NCBI GenBank assembly: GCA_031292435.1
Contig: JARLHD010000395.1
Coordinates: 35,045-99,044 of the forward strand
Length of the DNA stretch: 64,000 nucleotides
Origin: Ignavibacteriaceae bacterium
GTDB lineage: Bacteria > Bacteroidota > Ignavibacteria > Ignavibacteriales > Ignavibacteriaceae
Reading direction: 5' to 3'
Position numbers and translations under genes: made by a program. The notes beneath the pieces are model-generated. The model was not told the DNA's origin and made no database searches. It saw nothing but the letters and a program-made list of their open reading frames with translations. Shown piece by piece: positions 28,814 to 37,806 of this stretch; positions within the stretch are counted from its first letter, which is position 1, and each line of letters opens with the position of its first letter.

Positions 28814-29759
28814 TTACTTTCATTTTTTTCCCGATTGGAGTAATAATAACAGATGTTTTTAATTCTTCAAAGCCATTTATCTTTACATTGCACACATCAA
28901 AAAAGGAAGCATTAGCAGCACCAAGAGCAACAGCAGTTTTTAGAGTCTCTTCAAAGACCAAATCATTATGCCAGCCATAAATAATTCCTGCAGTAAATGC
29001 ATCCCCGCTTCCAGTAGAATCAACTGTTTTTACAGCAGGGGGATTTATCCTGAAACGGTAATCGAAATTAGATGCAAAAAAGGGGTTACCTGCATCAGTT
29101 AAATAGACCTGCTTTATATTTTTAGAATAAAGGGAAGACAAAAGATTATTTATATCATCATTATTACGCAGTTTTATATTGAGCGAATTTTCAATTTCAT
29201 CGATATTATTATGCACAATTGTAGGGGAAGCTTCAAGACATTCACCCAGATGCTCACCATATGTATCGCAAATAATGATCCTATCATTTTTAATAGCACA
29301 TGAAATTGCTTCGGGAAATATTGAATTAGTTTCTTTGCAGGGCGAACTTCCTGAAAGTACGATCATTTCATAATTGGGAATCATTTTTACAAGTCTCTGA
29401 GAGAATTCGTAAGCTTCTTTTTGAGTAATACAGGAATTCATACTGAAGCAGGAAGTAACTAAACGAGCAGATTCATTAATAAATATTAAAGCTTCCCTAG
29501 TATTTGCTTCTGTATGAACGAAAACAGATTTAATTCCTTCGCGATGGACAATATCTTTAAACTCACGTCCAGTGCTTCCACCTGAAAAAGTAAAAGCCAG
29601 GTTATCGATTCCAAGGTTATTAAGCTGCCTGCTTACATTTATTCCCTTCCCGCCAGATTTAATTTCAATTTTACCTTCCCTGTTTACAAGCCCAATATTT
29701 ATTGAACTACAGGTAATCCTCCTTTCAAGCAATGGATTCAGAGTAACAGTTAAAATCAT
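28794..29759 (-). CDS. PfkB-family hexose kinase (1-phosphofructokinase / tagatose-6-phosphate kinase type)
   Basis: A 321-aa sugar kinase of the PfkB family. The N-terminus MILTVTLNPLLERRI and GGKGINVSRQLNNLG are typical of the 1-phosphofructokinase, phosphofructokinase B and LacC subgroup. The C-terminal signature DSTGSGDAFTAGIIYG holds the catalytic Asp and anion hole. It lies between the GWxTD gene (7 bp upstream) and the TamA-like gene (20 bp overlap). No sugar transporter or PTS gene is nearby to indicate the substrate, so fructose-6-P, fructose-1-P and tagatose-6-P all remain possible. Confidence 0.85.
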   Translation of the reverse strand: MILTVTLNPLLERRITCSSINIGLVNREGKIEIKSGGKGINVSRQLNNLGIDNLAFTFSGGSTGREFKDIVHREGIKSVFVHTEANTREALIFINESARLVTSCFSMNSCITQKEAYEFSQRLVKMIPNYEMIVLSGSSPCKETNSIFPEAISCAIKNDRIIICDTYGEHLGECLEASPTIVHNNIDEIENSLNIKLRNNDDINNLLSSLYSKNIKQVYLTDAGNPFFASNFDYRFRINPPAVKTVDSTGSGDAFTAGIIYGWHNDLVFEETLKTAVALGAANASFFDVCNVKINGFEELKTSVIITPIGKKMKVIDVKPQ

Positions 29760-29765
29760 AAAATA

Positions 29766-31040
29766 TTAATACCTATACCGAAGCATATCGCCATTAATTG
29801 GTGTTATAAGTCTATAATCACCAAATCCATTTTCATCCATGAATACATATTGTTGATTCAAATCATAATATTCCCAAATCTCATAAGGTTTAGAGTCGTA
29901 ATCAAAGGGATGCCTGTCAATATTGTTCGGCGGACCCAAAGTAATGTAAATCATCCCCCTATCGGTTCTCCAGCCTTCTGTGTAATGAGAATAATTTTCA
30001 TTAGCATAATTTATTCTGCGATAATACTCATCAAAAACACGGTTATCTTCTACGGCAGGATTTGGATTTTTCTTTTTCCAGAATTCAAGATATCGTTTAA
30101 TTTTTTCCTCTTTGGTAGGCGCAGATTCGATATAATTTTTTTCCGATGAAGAGGCTATATAAACAAGCTGTGCAATTGCTTTATCAAGATCATTTATTAC
30201 AGATGGTACTCCGATCCATCTTGACTGAAATGATTTTAATGTTGAGGCAATTATCCTATTATTAGTATCCTTAAGAGAGACGCCAATAAGATAGGTTCCC
30301 AGACCCAAACCATTTACCATTACATTATGAAAAATCTGTGTTTTACCGGAATCAATATTACGCGCCAAAGTATCAGCATAAATTATTTTTTTATCCTTGT
30401 CGGTCACATAAAATTCGAGATTTACTTTACATACAGAATTCGAATATAGCTCAAAGAACAAAGGTATTCCATCCTTCTGCACAGAAATTTCGCGAGTGAC
30501 ATTAGGAAGTATTTTATTACTACCTGCCACCAAAGTTTGTTTAGCGATAAACATTAGGTCACTAATGTTAGGAAGTGAATTAAGATCCCTGATAGTAAAC
30601 ATATTAGTCGACACAAAATTTTTCCTGGAATCATTATCTTCGATAGCGGTTCTAATGAAATACTTAGCGGGAGGCAACTCGAAAGATTTAATGCTTATGT
30701 TGAAATTAGTAGGTGAAGTAGTGTGGGGGAAATCGTTAACATCTATTTTTTCATCCCAGGTTTTCTCTTCAATTAATTTCTCTTTGTCTTCAGTAAAAAC
30801 AGAGATAGTAGCAGTATAATTTGATTCGAACAAATCCGCTTTTTTAACAAATTGAATTTCATTATAAGGAACTTCAATAAACACATCCAATCTAGTCAAA
30901 CCAGCTTTAGTTGATCGGAAATTAAGGAAATCCTGGTAATATCTGACTCTTTGAAATCCCTTATATTTGCTAGTCTCTTCCTGTGCAAAGGTTAAACAAA
31001 AAACAGAAGCAAATAAAACCATAAATAATATTATTTTCAT
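29766..31040 (-). CDS. GWxTD domain-containing protein
   Basis: A 424-aa secreted protein: signal peptide KIILFMVLFASVFCLTFAQ, a beta-rich middle region, then the C-terminal GWxTD domain (residues about 340-424), with the motif EGWRTDRGMIYITLGPP, then PYEIWEYYDLNQQYVF and the DENGFGDYRLI end. Such proteins occur in Bacteroidota, Ignavibacteriota and Acidobacteriota; their function is unknown. It is in the tightly spaced rimO-GWxTD-pfkB segment. No T9SS sorting domain or lipobox is visible, so it is probably periplasmic. Confidence 0.88.
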   Translation of the reverse strand: MKIILFMVLFASVFCLTFAQEETSKYKGFQRVRYYQDFLNFRSTKAGLTRLDVFIEVPYNEIQFVKKADLFESNYTATISVFTEDKEKLIEEKTWDEKIDVNDFPHTTSPTNFNISIKSFELPPAKYFIRTAIEDNDSRKNFVSTNMFTIRDLNSLPNISDLMFIAKQTLVAGSNKILPNVTREISVQKDGIPLFFELYSNSVCKVNLEFYVTDKDKKIIYADTLARNIDSGKTQIFHNVMVNGLGLGTYLIGVSLKDTNNRIIASTLKSFQSRWIGVPSVINDLDKAIAQLVYIASSSEKNYIESAPTKEEKIKRYLEFWKKKNPNPAVEDNRVFDEYYRRINYANENYSHYTEGWRTDRGMIYITLGPPNNIDRHPFDYDSKPYEIWEYYDLNQQYVFMDENGFGDYRLITPINGDMLRYRY

Positions 31041-31052
31041 ACAAACCTCCTG

Positions 31053-32348
31053 TTAACCGGAAAGTTTTGCAAAGAGGTCATACTCATTGGAATCACAGAC
31101 CTCAACTGAGTAAAACTCACCTACCTTTATATGATTATCTATTATGGGGATTAATACTTCGCAATCCACTTCAGGAGCGTCCCTGTAGGAACGTCCGATA
31201 TAATATTCTCCTTCGATCCTGTCTATCAATACCTTTAATGATTTACCTAAAAAATCATTGTTAATTTGGGCAGATATGTCTTTTTGAATTTCCATAATTA
31301 TATTTTTACGTTCAACTTTAACTTTTTCGGGAATGGGATCACCGAGAATATAGCTTGAAGTATTTTCTTCAACAGAGAAAGTAAAAACTCCCAGTCTATC
31401 GAATTTAAATTCTTTTACAAAATTACATAAGTCCTCAAAATCCTTTTCAGTTTCATTAGGATAGCCGGTAATTAATGTAGTTCTAATAGTTAAACCGGGA
31501 ATTCTATTTCTTAATTTATACAATAATTCTTTGGTTTTGTCTGATGTGACACCTCTTCTCATTGATTTAAGTACTGAATCGGAAATATGCTGAAGTGGTA
31601 TATCCACATAATTACAAATTTTGGGGTTAGAAGCAATTGTATCAACAAGGTCATCGGGAAATTTTGATGGATAGGCATACATGAGCCTGATCCACTCAAT
31701 TCCATCAATCCCACTCAGAGAGTTTAATAAATTGCTGATAGTACGTTTACCGGCAATATCAATTCCATAATCTGTAGTATCCTGAGCGATTAATACAAGT
31801 TCTTTTGTCCCTCTGGACGCAAGGAAGCGTGTTTCAGACAAGAGATCTTCCATAGGTTTGGATTTATGTTTACCCCGCATAATCGGAATAGCACAAAATG
31901 AGCATGGATGATCGCAGCCTTCAGAGATTTTAAGATATGCTGAGTGGGCAGGTGAGGTAAGCAGTCTTTCTCCGAGGAGATTATATTTAAGTTCCCCGCC
32001 CAATTCATCTAAAATACCCTCGTAATCTTCGGTCCCGAAATATCGATCGACATCCGGAATTTCTAATTCAAGATCTTTCATATATCTTTCAGAAAGGCAG
32101 CCAGCGACGATTACTTTATTTAACTTACCCTGTTTCTTCAAGGACACAGCATTTAAAATAACGTCAATTGATTCCTGTTTAGCGGCTTCAATAAATCCAC
32201 ATGTATTTATAATTACAATACCTGCCTGATCAGGATCATCGACGAGCTTACCATTGTTCAATTTAATCTGGTTCATCAAACGTTCAGAGTCAACTGTATT
32301 TTTAGAACATCCAAGCGTAATAATACTAACCTTATCTTTACATTTCAT
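31053..32348 (-). CDS. rimO: ribosomal protein uS12 methylthiotransferase RimO
   Basis: Radical SAM enzyme that methylthiolates an aspartate of ribosomal protein S12. The 431-aa protein has the N-terminal UPF0004 domain with three cluster-binding cysteines (TLGCSKNTVDSE; INTCGF; AGCLSERY), the radical SAM motif SEGCDHPCSFCAIP (CxxxCxxC), and a C-terminal TRAM domain (LKVLIDRIEGEYYIGRS onwards). RimO is distinguished from MiaB by the CSKNTVDSE N-terminus and the YRDAPEVDCEV C-terminus. It is spaced 3 bp from cdsA upstream. Confidence 0.95.
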   Translation of the reverse strand: MKCKDKVSIITLGCSKNTVDSERLMNQIKLNNGKLVDDPDQAGIVIINTCGFIEAAKQESIDVILNAVSLKKQGKLNKVIVAGCLSERYMKDLELEIPDVDRYFGTEDYEGILDELGGELKYNLLGERLLTSPAHSAYLKISEGCDHPCSFCAIPIMRGKHKSKPMEDLLSETRFLASRGTKELVLIAQDTTDYGIDIAGKRTISNLLNSLSGIDGIEWIRLMYAYPSKFPDDLVDTIASNPKICNYVDIPLQHISDSVLKSMRRGVTSDKTKELLYKLRNRIPGLTIRTTLITGYPNETEKDFEDLCNFVKEFKFDRLGVFTFSVEENTSSYILGDPIPEKVKVERKNIIMEIQKDISAQINNDFLGKSLKVLIDRIEGEYYIGRSYRDAPEVDCEVLIPIIDNHIKVGEFYSVEVCDSNEYDLFAKLSG

Positions 32349-32351
32349 TCA

Positions 32352-33176
32352 TCACTTTACATATATTAAATAAAGAAAAATAACTGGGGCGGTTAACAAC
32401 AAAGAATCAAACCTGTCGAATATTCCTCCATGACCAGGAAGTATATGAGAAGAATCTTTTACCTGTGAATCTCTTTTCAGGAGAGATTCGACTAAATCAC
32501 CTAATTGTCCAATTATACCTATTATAAACCCAAATGAAATGATTGTGTTCCAATCAAGAAAATCAAGGATTAAATATTTTGCAGCGATCATTGTTAATAA
32601 AGCGAATACGAAACCGAATACAGCGCCTTCCCAGCTTTTTTTAGGACTAACCCTAGGAAAGAGTCTATGTTTGCCAAGGGCAGTGCCACCATAATAAGCA
32701 GCTGAATCACAAATCCATATAGAAGCGAATACAGAGATAATAAGGAAGCCTCCATTGTTATAATGGTCAAGGACGGAAGAGTAAAACTCCCTAATTCCGA
32801 TGAGGGATGCAGAAAAGAGTCCCATATAAATAACGCCGAATAAAGTACCGCTTAAATTATAAATAGATGATCCATTATTCCTGAACAGTTCTATAAGACA
32901 GAGGATAACCGCAAATAAAATTAAGAAATTATAATTATCCAGAGGAAAGTGGAAATACTGATTGAATACAATAAATATAATTCCAAGAATTCCCAGCCAT
33001 AAGTTTAATTTCATACCTTTCGATTTAGCCATCAGGCTGAATTCATAATATGAAAGAAGGGCTATTCCTAGAGCAAATAAAAGGAAATAATATTTACCAA
33101 AATAGCAAACAGCCAAAATTAAGGGGATTGATAAGACAGCAACTATAACTCTTGTTAAGCTGTTACTAAGGGACAT
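32352..33176 (-). CDS. cdsA: phosphatidate cytidylyltransferase CdsA
   Basis: Makes CDP-diacylglycerol from phosphatidic acid and CTP at the inner membrane, the branch point of phospholipid synthesis. The 274-aa product has about eight membrane spans and the family signature near the C-terminus: RDSQVKDSSHILPGHGGIF followed by DRFDSLLLTAP. The PKKSWEGAVFGFV segment is also characteristic. It sits 2 bp downstream of the zinc-ribbon gene and 3 bp upstream of rimO. Confidence 0.95.
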   Translation of the reverse strand: MSLSNSLTRVIVAVLSIPLILAVCYFGKYYFLLFALGIALLSYYEFSLMAKSKGMKLNLWLGILGIIFIVFNQYFHFPLDNYNFLILFAVILCLIELFRNNGSSIYNLSGTLFGVIYMGLFSASLIGIREFYSSVLDHYNNGGFLIISVFASIWICDSAAYYGGTALGKHRLFPRVSPKKSWEGAVFGFVFALLTMIAAKYLILDFLDWNTIISFGFIIGIIGQLGDLVESLLKRDSQVKDSSHILPGHGGIFDRFDSLLLTAPVIFLYLIYVK

Positions 33177-33178
33177 TA

Positions 33179-33535
33179 TTATTCCGATTCGGGTTCATCT
33201 TTATCCGGAACATTCAGGACAGCCTGAATAAAATTAAGAGCATCGTGTAAATCTTCTTTTTTAACCATTAATTTAACTACAGAGAAATCTCCGGGTGACG
33301 GGAAATTCCTATCTTTTTGATCCAGAATAGCAGAAGTAATACCAGCTCCGTCAAGATTATTTTTAAGCATTTCGATTTCATATTCCTGATTTGAAGTAAA
33401 AGCAACCACCCAATTATCCTCCTTCCATTCTTCAGGTTTTAAATACAAGTTCTCATCCACAAGAGATTCATTGCAATCGGGGCAAAATGTAATTCCTTTG
33501 ACATATTCATAACCGCAATTAGGGCATACCGGCAT
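33179..33535 (-). CDS. zinc-ribbon / DUF2007-like small protein
   Basis: A 118-aa protein with an N-terminal zinc ribbon (CPNCGYEYVKGITFCPDC: CxxC...CxxC, residues 4-20) and a C-terminal alpha/beta domain (WVVAFTSNQEYEIEMLKNNLDGAGITSAILDQ) like the DUF2007 domain, which is often described as a signal-transducing or phosphorelay-like module. Function unknown. Its start overlaps the CPBP protease gene by 17 bp and its end is 2 bp before cdsA, so it is part of the same transcript. Confidence 0.8.
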   Translation of the reverse strand: MPVCPNCGYEYVKGITFCPDCNESLVDENLYLKPEEWKEDNWVVAFTSNQEYEIEMLKNNLDGAGITSAILDQKDRNFPSPGDFSVVKLMVKKEDLHDALNFIQAVLNVPDKDEPESE

Positions 33536-34496
33536 AATCGTTCCTCATTTTATTTTGTGAATAGAATCGTTTAATCAAATATATAACACCAATAAACAAT
33601 ATTAATAAAATAAATAGTATAACAAAAGCGGATTTGAGATCAGGGTTAGGATCAGGAGTATTATCGAGCAACTTCTTATCGCCAATTACAAAATACATCA
33701 TAATAGCGGCAAAATTATTAAGAAAGTGAAGGAACATAGGTACAACGATAGAATTGCTTGTATAAGAAGCAAAACCGAAGTAGAATCCCAAGGCAATGAG
33801 AGGGATCAGGTCATAAGGATTAAAATGGTATATTCCAAAGAAAACTGCCGTAATAAGTGCAGCCCAGAATGGTTTCATCCTAAATTCAAAGCTCCGCTGA
33901 ATGAATCCGCGAAACATAGTTTCCTCACAAAGAGCCGGAACAATAGCTACAACCAGAATTATCAGCACTCCTTCTATATAAGAATTTGGTTTTAATAAAT
34001 TGCCATATGTTGTTTCAACATAATCACTTAACTTATCCAAGAAAGATTTAATAACATTTATAAGATGGAAGTGTAAAGCAAGTTGATTTATACACCAGGT
34101 TTGAATGACAATATAATTTTCGAGCAAAGGAGTAAGTACGATAATGCCTAAAGTAAACAAAGAGAGTTCTTTAATTTTAGGTATTTTAACCCTAAGTACG
34201 CGGGTAACATCGACATAGAACCATTTTGTAAATAGAAGTGCCGGAAGCAGAATGAACAGAACCTGTGCTGCCATTGTCATCAATCGAACAGAATTAACGG
34301 GAGCATTTTCGATCTTAAGCCCAAAAATAAGCAGTGTGATCATACCACCAACGAACTGATAGAGGAAAAGACCTCCAATCAGACCTATGAACGCAGCAGC
34401 GATAGGAGAAATTGCCGGTTTTATTTCATTTAGTGAGAATTCATCAAATTGATAAATAGGTTTAACTTCTTCTTTCTGATCCAGATCTTCATTCAT
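33519..34496 (-). CDS. CPBP family intramembrane metalloprotease
   Basis: A 325-aa membrane protein with about eight spans and the three motifs of the CPBP (CAAX protease and bacteriocin-processing) family: EETMFRGFIQR (EExxxR), FFGIYHFNP (FxxxH) and FLHFLNN (HxxxN). These residues coordinate the catalytic metal in homologues. The N-terminal 30 residues are acidic and cytoplasmic. The substrate is unknown. It is the first gene of the compact CPBP/zinc-ribbon/cdsA/rimO group and lies 72 bp from the DUF3857 gene. Confidence 0.9.
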   Translation of the reverse strand: MNEDLDQKEEVKPIYQFDEFSLNEIKPAISPIAAAFIGLIGGLFLYQFVGGMITLLIFGLKIENAPVNSVRLMTMAAQVLFILLPALLFTKWFYVDVTRVLRVKIPKIKELSLFTLGIIVLTPLLENYIVIQTWCINQLALHFHLINVIKSFLDKLSDYVETTYGNLLKPNSYIEGVLIILVVAIVPALCEETMFRGFIQRSFEFRMKPFWAALITAVFFGIYHFNPYDLIPLIALGFYFGFASYTSNSIVVPMFLHFLNNFAAIMMYFVIGDKKLLDNTPDPNPDLKSAFVILFILLILFIGVIYLIKRFYSQNKMRNDYAGMP

Positions 34497-34568
34497 AAAT
34501 ATAGCTGAATTACTTAAAAGGGAAATTGTAAATTAGTTATAACTTATTAAATGAACAAAGATGAAATA

Positions 34569-36548
34569 TCATTTCTTAATGAGAATAATTTTCTCACCAT
34601 AGTTATTTTTAATACCCTCGAAAAACTGTCTTGTTTCCTGGTATTTACTTGGCTGAACAAGAGAATTACTCATCCTGAATTTCTCATTTAAATTGATCGC
34701 ATTTCCTGAGCTTGAAATTTCCTTTGAGTAATTCATATTCGCTATGTTCTGATTAACTTTTCCAGGGAGATTTCTTACCGAATATCCTTGTGGAAGATTT
34801 ATAATAATAGATTTATTCAGGATAAAAGGATAGTCGAATTTAATTGGAAACTCCCTTTTATCTTTAATTAACCAGGAAGTATTTTCAAAGAACTTAAACG
34901 GATCAGAAGAAACGAGCACAAGATCCGACTGATTCTGCATAATATTTCCAGCTGTACCGTGGAATTTAAGAGAATAGGAAGTTTTTAATGAATCAATATC
35001 CGATAAATCACATTTTTGAATTACAGCATTTGTAAAATCATCTGCAATAAGAGATTTACAGTATTCTTTTAATTCTTTATCGGTTTTATCCTCAAGGCGA
35101 TATCTAATGTAGCTGTTATCATCGCCATAATATTTTAACTCAACGTCGTATGCAACAGTACCATCATTCTTCAAATCCATATTTAATGTTATATACCTGA
35201 CATTATCTTTTAAATCAGAGGATAATGTTCTTTCAATCCCGGAAGTATAATCTGAATTCAGCACAAGAACATTTATATCCTGACATGGCCAAGGCAATTT
35301 ACCGAAAGGGGTATATTTTGCAGTAGCATCAAGCCAATAACTCTCTTTGGAAGAGACAGTAGCTTTAACTATCATGTGATTGAAATTCCAACTCGGGAAA
35401 TATGGATCGAGAGTTCCTTCATCTGAAGTAAGTACTAAAACAGGCTGGCTTTCAATACCTGCTGCTTTTAATAAACTTATCAGGAGGATGGATTTATCCT
35501 TGCAATCGCCATATTGTCTTTTTAATATATCAGCAGGTTCGGAGGGTTGAATGCTACCGACCCCAAGACTGATTGAAACATATCTTAGATTCTTAACATA
35601 ATCATATAATTTTCTAACTTTTTCTGTCTTATTTTCAATATCGCCAGTTAACTTCTGAGCTAAATCTTTAATTTCACTTGAAACAATAAGACGCGGTTCG
35701 AACAATTCTTTATAATACCATTTAGAAATATCATCCCATTTCTTCCAGTCTGAATCAGCAAATTTAACATACCCGATATGATTTTGAACAGCAGGCATCA
35801 TTTCTTCTTCCTTCATAGGTTCAATGTTCCTAAGAATCCAGGTATTTATGATTTTTGCTTTTCCCATGTCTTTGATCGCCTTCTGATCATCAACTTCCGG
35901 ATTATCCAGCGCATAATTATAGGCTTTATAGTTCCAATTCCATCCCGCCCCACCATTAATTTCGGAGAGTAAGAGAATTTTAGGAACAGACAGTGAATAT
36001 TTATTAAACAAGGTTGGCATATTATCATGAATATACCAAACATCAGTCCTGAACGGGTGCAACTTTGATTTTGTATATTCATACTCAATGATGCAGTTTT
36101 TTTCAATAGCGGGGAAAGTAAACTTTACATTTTTCATATCCGAATAGAAAGTAGATCCCTCCTCAACTCCAGATGACGTATAAAATTCTTCAGGTTTTAA
36201 CTGAATAACAGTTCCATCGGATTTAACTGTTCGTGCAGAGATTTTTTCAAGTTTTTCCCCATTATAAATAGGAATTTCGATAAAGGCATGGTTCTCTATA
36301 TTTTTGAATAATTTTTTAATTCTATGTACAGTTTCATCTGTTGTAATAGTATGTGTATACAATTCCATATTTATATCCGTAGTTGATAGCAGAACCACTC
36401 CATCATCTTCAGGATAGTCCCCTGCTCCCACAGATTTAGGCAGGTTATATTTCAGCGCGACATCTTTATAATCGAGGAAATTTCCAGAAGAACAGGAGGC
36501 GAGAACCAAACTAAGGCACAGAAGGAGGAAAGATTGGAAATACCGCAT
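34569..36548 (-). CDS. DUF3857 and transglutaminase-like domain lipoprotein
   Basis: A 659-aa predicted lipoprotein: signal peptide with lipobox LVLASC (Cys about residue 19), an N-terminal DUF3857 beta domain, then a transglutaminase-like domain with the Cys-His-Asp triad (YGDCKDKSILL; WNFNHMIVKA; YWLDATAKY), and a C-terminal beta domain (DUF2569/DUF3858-like). I chose the second Met (36548) because a GGAG lies 6 nt before it and the signal peptide follows at once; an ATG four codons earlier (36560) is also in frame. Such proteins are usually periplasmic proteases, peptide cyclases or structural factors; substrate unknown. Confidence 0.85.
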   Translation of the reverse strand: MRYFQSFLLLCLSLVLASCSSGNFLDYKDVALKYNLPKSVGAGDYPEDDGVVLLSTTDINMELYTHTITTDETVHRIKKLFKNIENHAFIEIPIYNGEKLEKISARTVKSDGTVIQLKPEEFYTSSGVEEGSTFYSDMKNVKFTFPAIEKNCIIEYEYTKSKLHPFRTDVWYIHDNMPTLFNKYSLSVPKILLLSEINGGAGWNWNYKAYNYALDNPEVDDQKAIKDMGKAKIINTWILRNIEPMKEEEMMPAVQNHIGYVKFADSDWKKWDDISKWYYKELFEPRLIVSSEIKDLAQKLTGDIENKTEKVRKLYDYVKNLRYVSISLGVGSIQPSEPADILKRQYGDCKDKSILLISLLKAAGIESQPVLVLTSDEGTLDPYFPSWNFNHMIVKATVSSKESYWLDATAKYTPFGKLPWPCQDINVLVLNSDYTSGIERTLSSDLKDNVRYITLNMDLKNDGTVAYDVELKYYGDDNSYIRYRLEDKTDKELKEYCKSLIADDFTNAVIQKCDLSDIDSLKTSYSLKFHGTAGNIMQNQSDLVLVSSDPFKFFENTSWLIKDKREFPIKFDYPFILNKSIIINLPQGYSVRNLPGKVNQNIANMNYSKEISSSGNAINLNEKFRMSNSLVQPSKYQETRQFFEGIKNNYGEKIILIKK

Positions 36549-36886
36549 AATCAACTCCATTGGTTTAATAAAAATTAAAAATATTTAATCTAAACCTGAG
36601 CGTATGAAGGAGTTAATTGTGTATAAACATCAAGCTAAAGTTATATTTGCTCACAACTCCTATTTCCAACCCATTTACTGAAAGTAAATGTATAAATAAA
36701 TTAAGAGTATTTCCAAAATATTATCAAATATAATCATTTGAATTATATAGCTTGTTACATTATTTCATTGTTAATATATGATTGAATTCTACTCTGACTA
36801 TGGATATTGATTATTATAATCTATGGGAGATGTGACTCGATTTATATATTTTTAGATAATAAATACAACAAACAATTTGGATTATT
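36549..36886. other. divergent intergenic region
   Basis: 338 bp between the divergent DUF3857 and PAP2 genes. It holds no plausible gene. Two inverted repeats stand out: an imperfect pair (36609-36621 with 36652-36660, GGAGTTaattGTG/CACAACTCC) and a perfect 8-bp dyad at 36672-36690. Promoters for both genes should lie here; AT richness prevents confident placement. Confidence 0.5.
36672..36690. repeat. perfect 8-bp inverted repeat with 3-nt spacer
   Basis: CATTTACT-gaa-AGTAAATG, between divergently transcribed genes. It could be an operator for a dimeric regulator or a short hairpin. No T-run follows on either strand, so it is not an obvious terminator. Confidence 0.45.
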
Positions 36887-37765
36887 TTGAAAATTACATA
36901 TACTATTTTATTTATCCTGATATTTGGGGAATTTTCTGTCTGCCAGAGTTTAAATGAAGCATCCAGAAATAAAGATACTGTTTCGGCACCAACATGGTAT
37001 GAAATGTTTACTAATATTCCCGGAGATTGTGTCCAGTTTTATAATACTAATTTTATTACAGAGAAAATACCACTATACGCAGGAGTAAGCGTACTAACTG
37101 CCGGGTTGATTGCAACAGATAACAGAACATGGATGGCAGCGAATAAAATATATAAAGAATCCGGCCCAGTGAAGAGATGGAGTGATATACTTGAAGAACT
37201 AGGAGACGGCAGAACCCAATTCGGATTATCGGGAGTATATGCTATTTATGGATTTATATTTAATGACAACAGGGCATTAAGAACTGCAAGTGAAATAACT
37301 GAAGCAGTACTTGCTTCAGGCGCAGTTGTGCAAGTATTAAAACACATAACCGGGAGACAAAGTCCTTTTGTTAGCACAATGCCAGGCGGAAGGTGGGACT
37401 TTTTTCCGAATCAAATCAATTATCATAAACATGTTCCGAGTTATGACGCATTTCCATCGGGACATGTAACAACTGCGCTTGCTACTGTTGTAGTAATAGG
37501 TGAAAATTATCCAAATATAAAATGGATTGAACCCCTGGGATATACTTTAACAGGTCTTCTTGCAATCAGTATGGTAAATACTGGGATTCACTGGTATAGT
37601 GATTATCCACTAGCGGTTGTATTAGGATATTCATTTGGTATGATTGCAGTGCATCCTGAAGGATGGACCGATTTTATATTCGGGAATGCCGTAAAGAATG
37701 TTCATATTTATCCTTCGATGGTGAATAATGGATTCGGGCTTGGATTAAATTATTTATTAGATTAA
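36887..37765 (+). CDS. PAP2 family phosphatase (first paralogue)
   Basis: A 292-aa PAP2-type phosphatase with a signal peptide (ITYTILFILIFGEFSVCQ). The three phosphatase motifs are present: LKHITGRQSP (motif 1, K...RP-like with a Ser-Pro), YDAFPSGHVTTA (motif 2, PSGH) and NTGIHWYSDYPLA (motif 3, HxxxD). It begins with TTG (36887) with a weak ribosome site. Type-2 phosphatidic acid phosphatases dephosphorylate lipid phosphates or isoprenyl diphosphates, usually on the periplasmic side. It is a paralogue of the gene at 43543-44478, and both flank the arylsulfotransferase-like pair. Substrate unknown. Confidence 0.9.
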   Translation: MKITYTILFILIFGEFSVCQSLNEASRNKDTVSAPTWYEMFTNIPGDCVQFYNTNFITEKIPLYAGVSVLTAGLIATDNRTWMAANKIYKESGPVKRWSDILEELGDGRTQFGLSGVYAIYGFIFNDNRALRTASEITEAVLASGAVVQVLKHITGRQSPFVSTMPGGRWDFFPNQINYHKHVPSYDAFPSGHVTTALATVVVIGENYPNIKWIEPLGYTLTGLLAISMVNTGIHWYSDYPLAVVLGYSFGMIAVHPEGWTDFIFGNAVKNVHIYPSMVNNGFGLGLNYLLD

Positions 37766-37806
37766 TAAATAAGATATTATAATGGATGCGGAACTAAAAG
37801 AAATGA

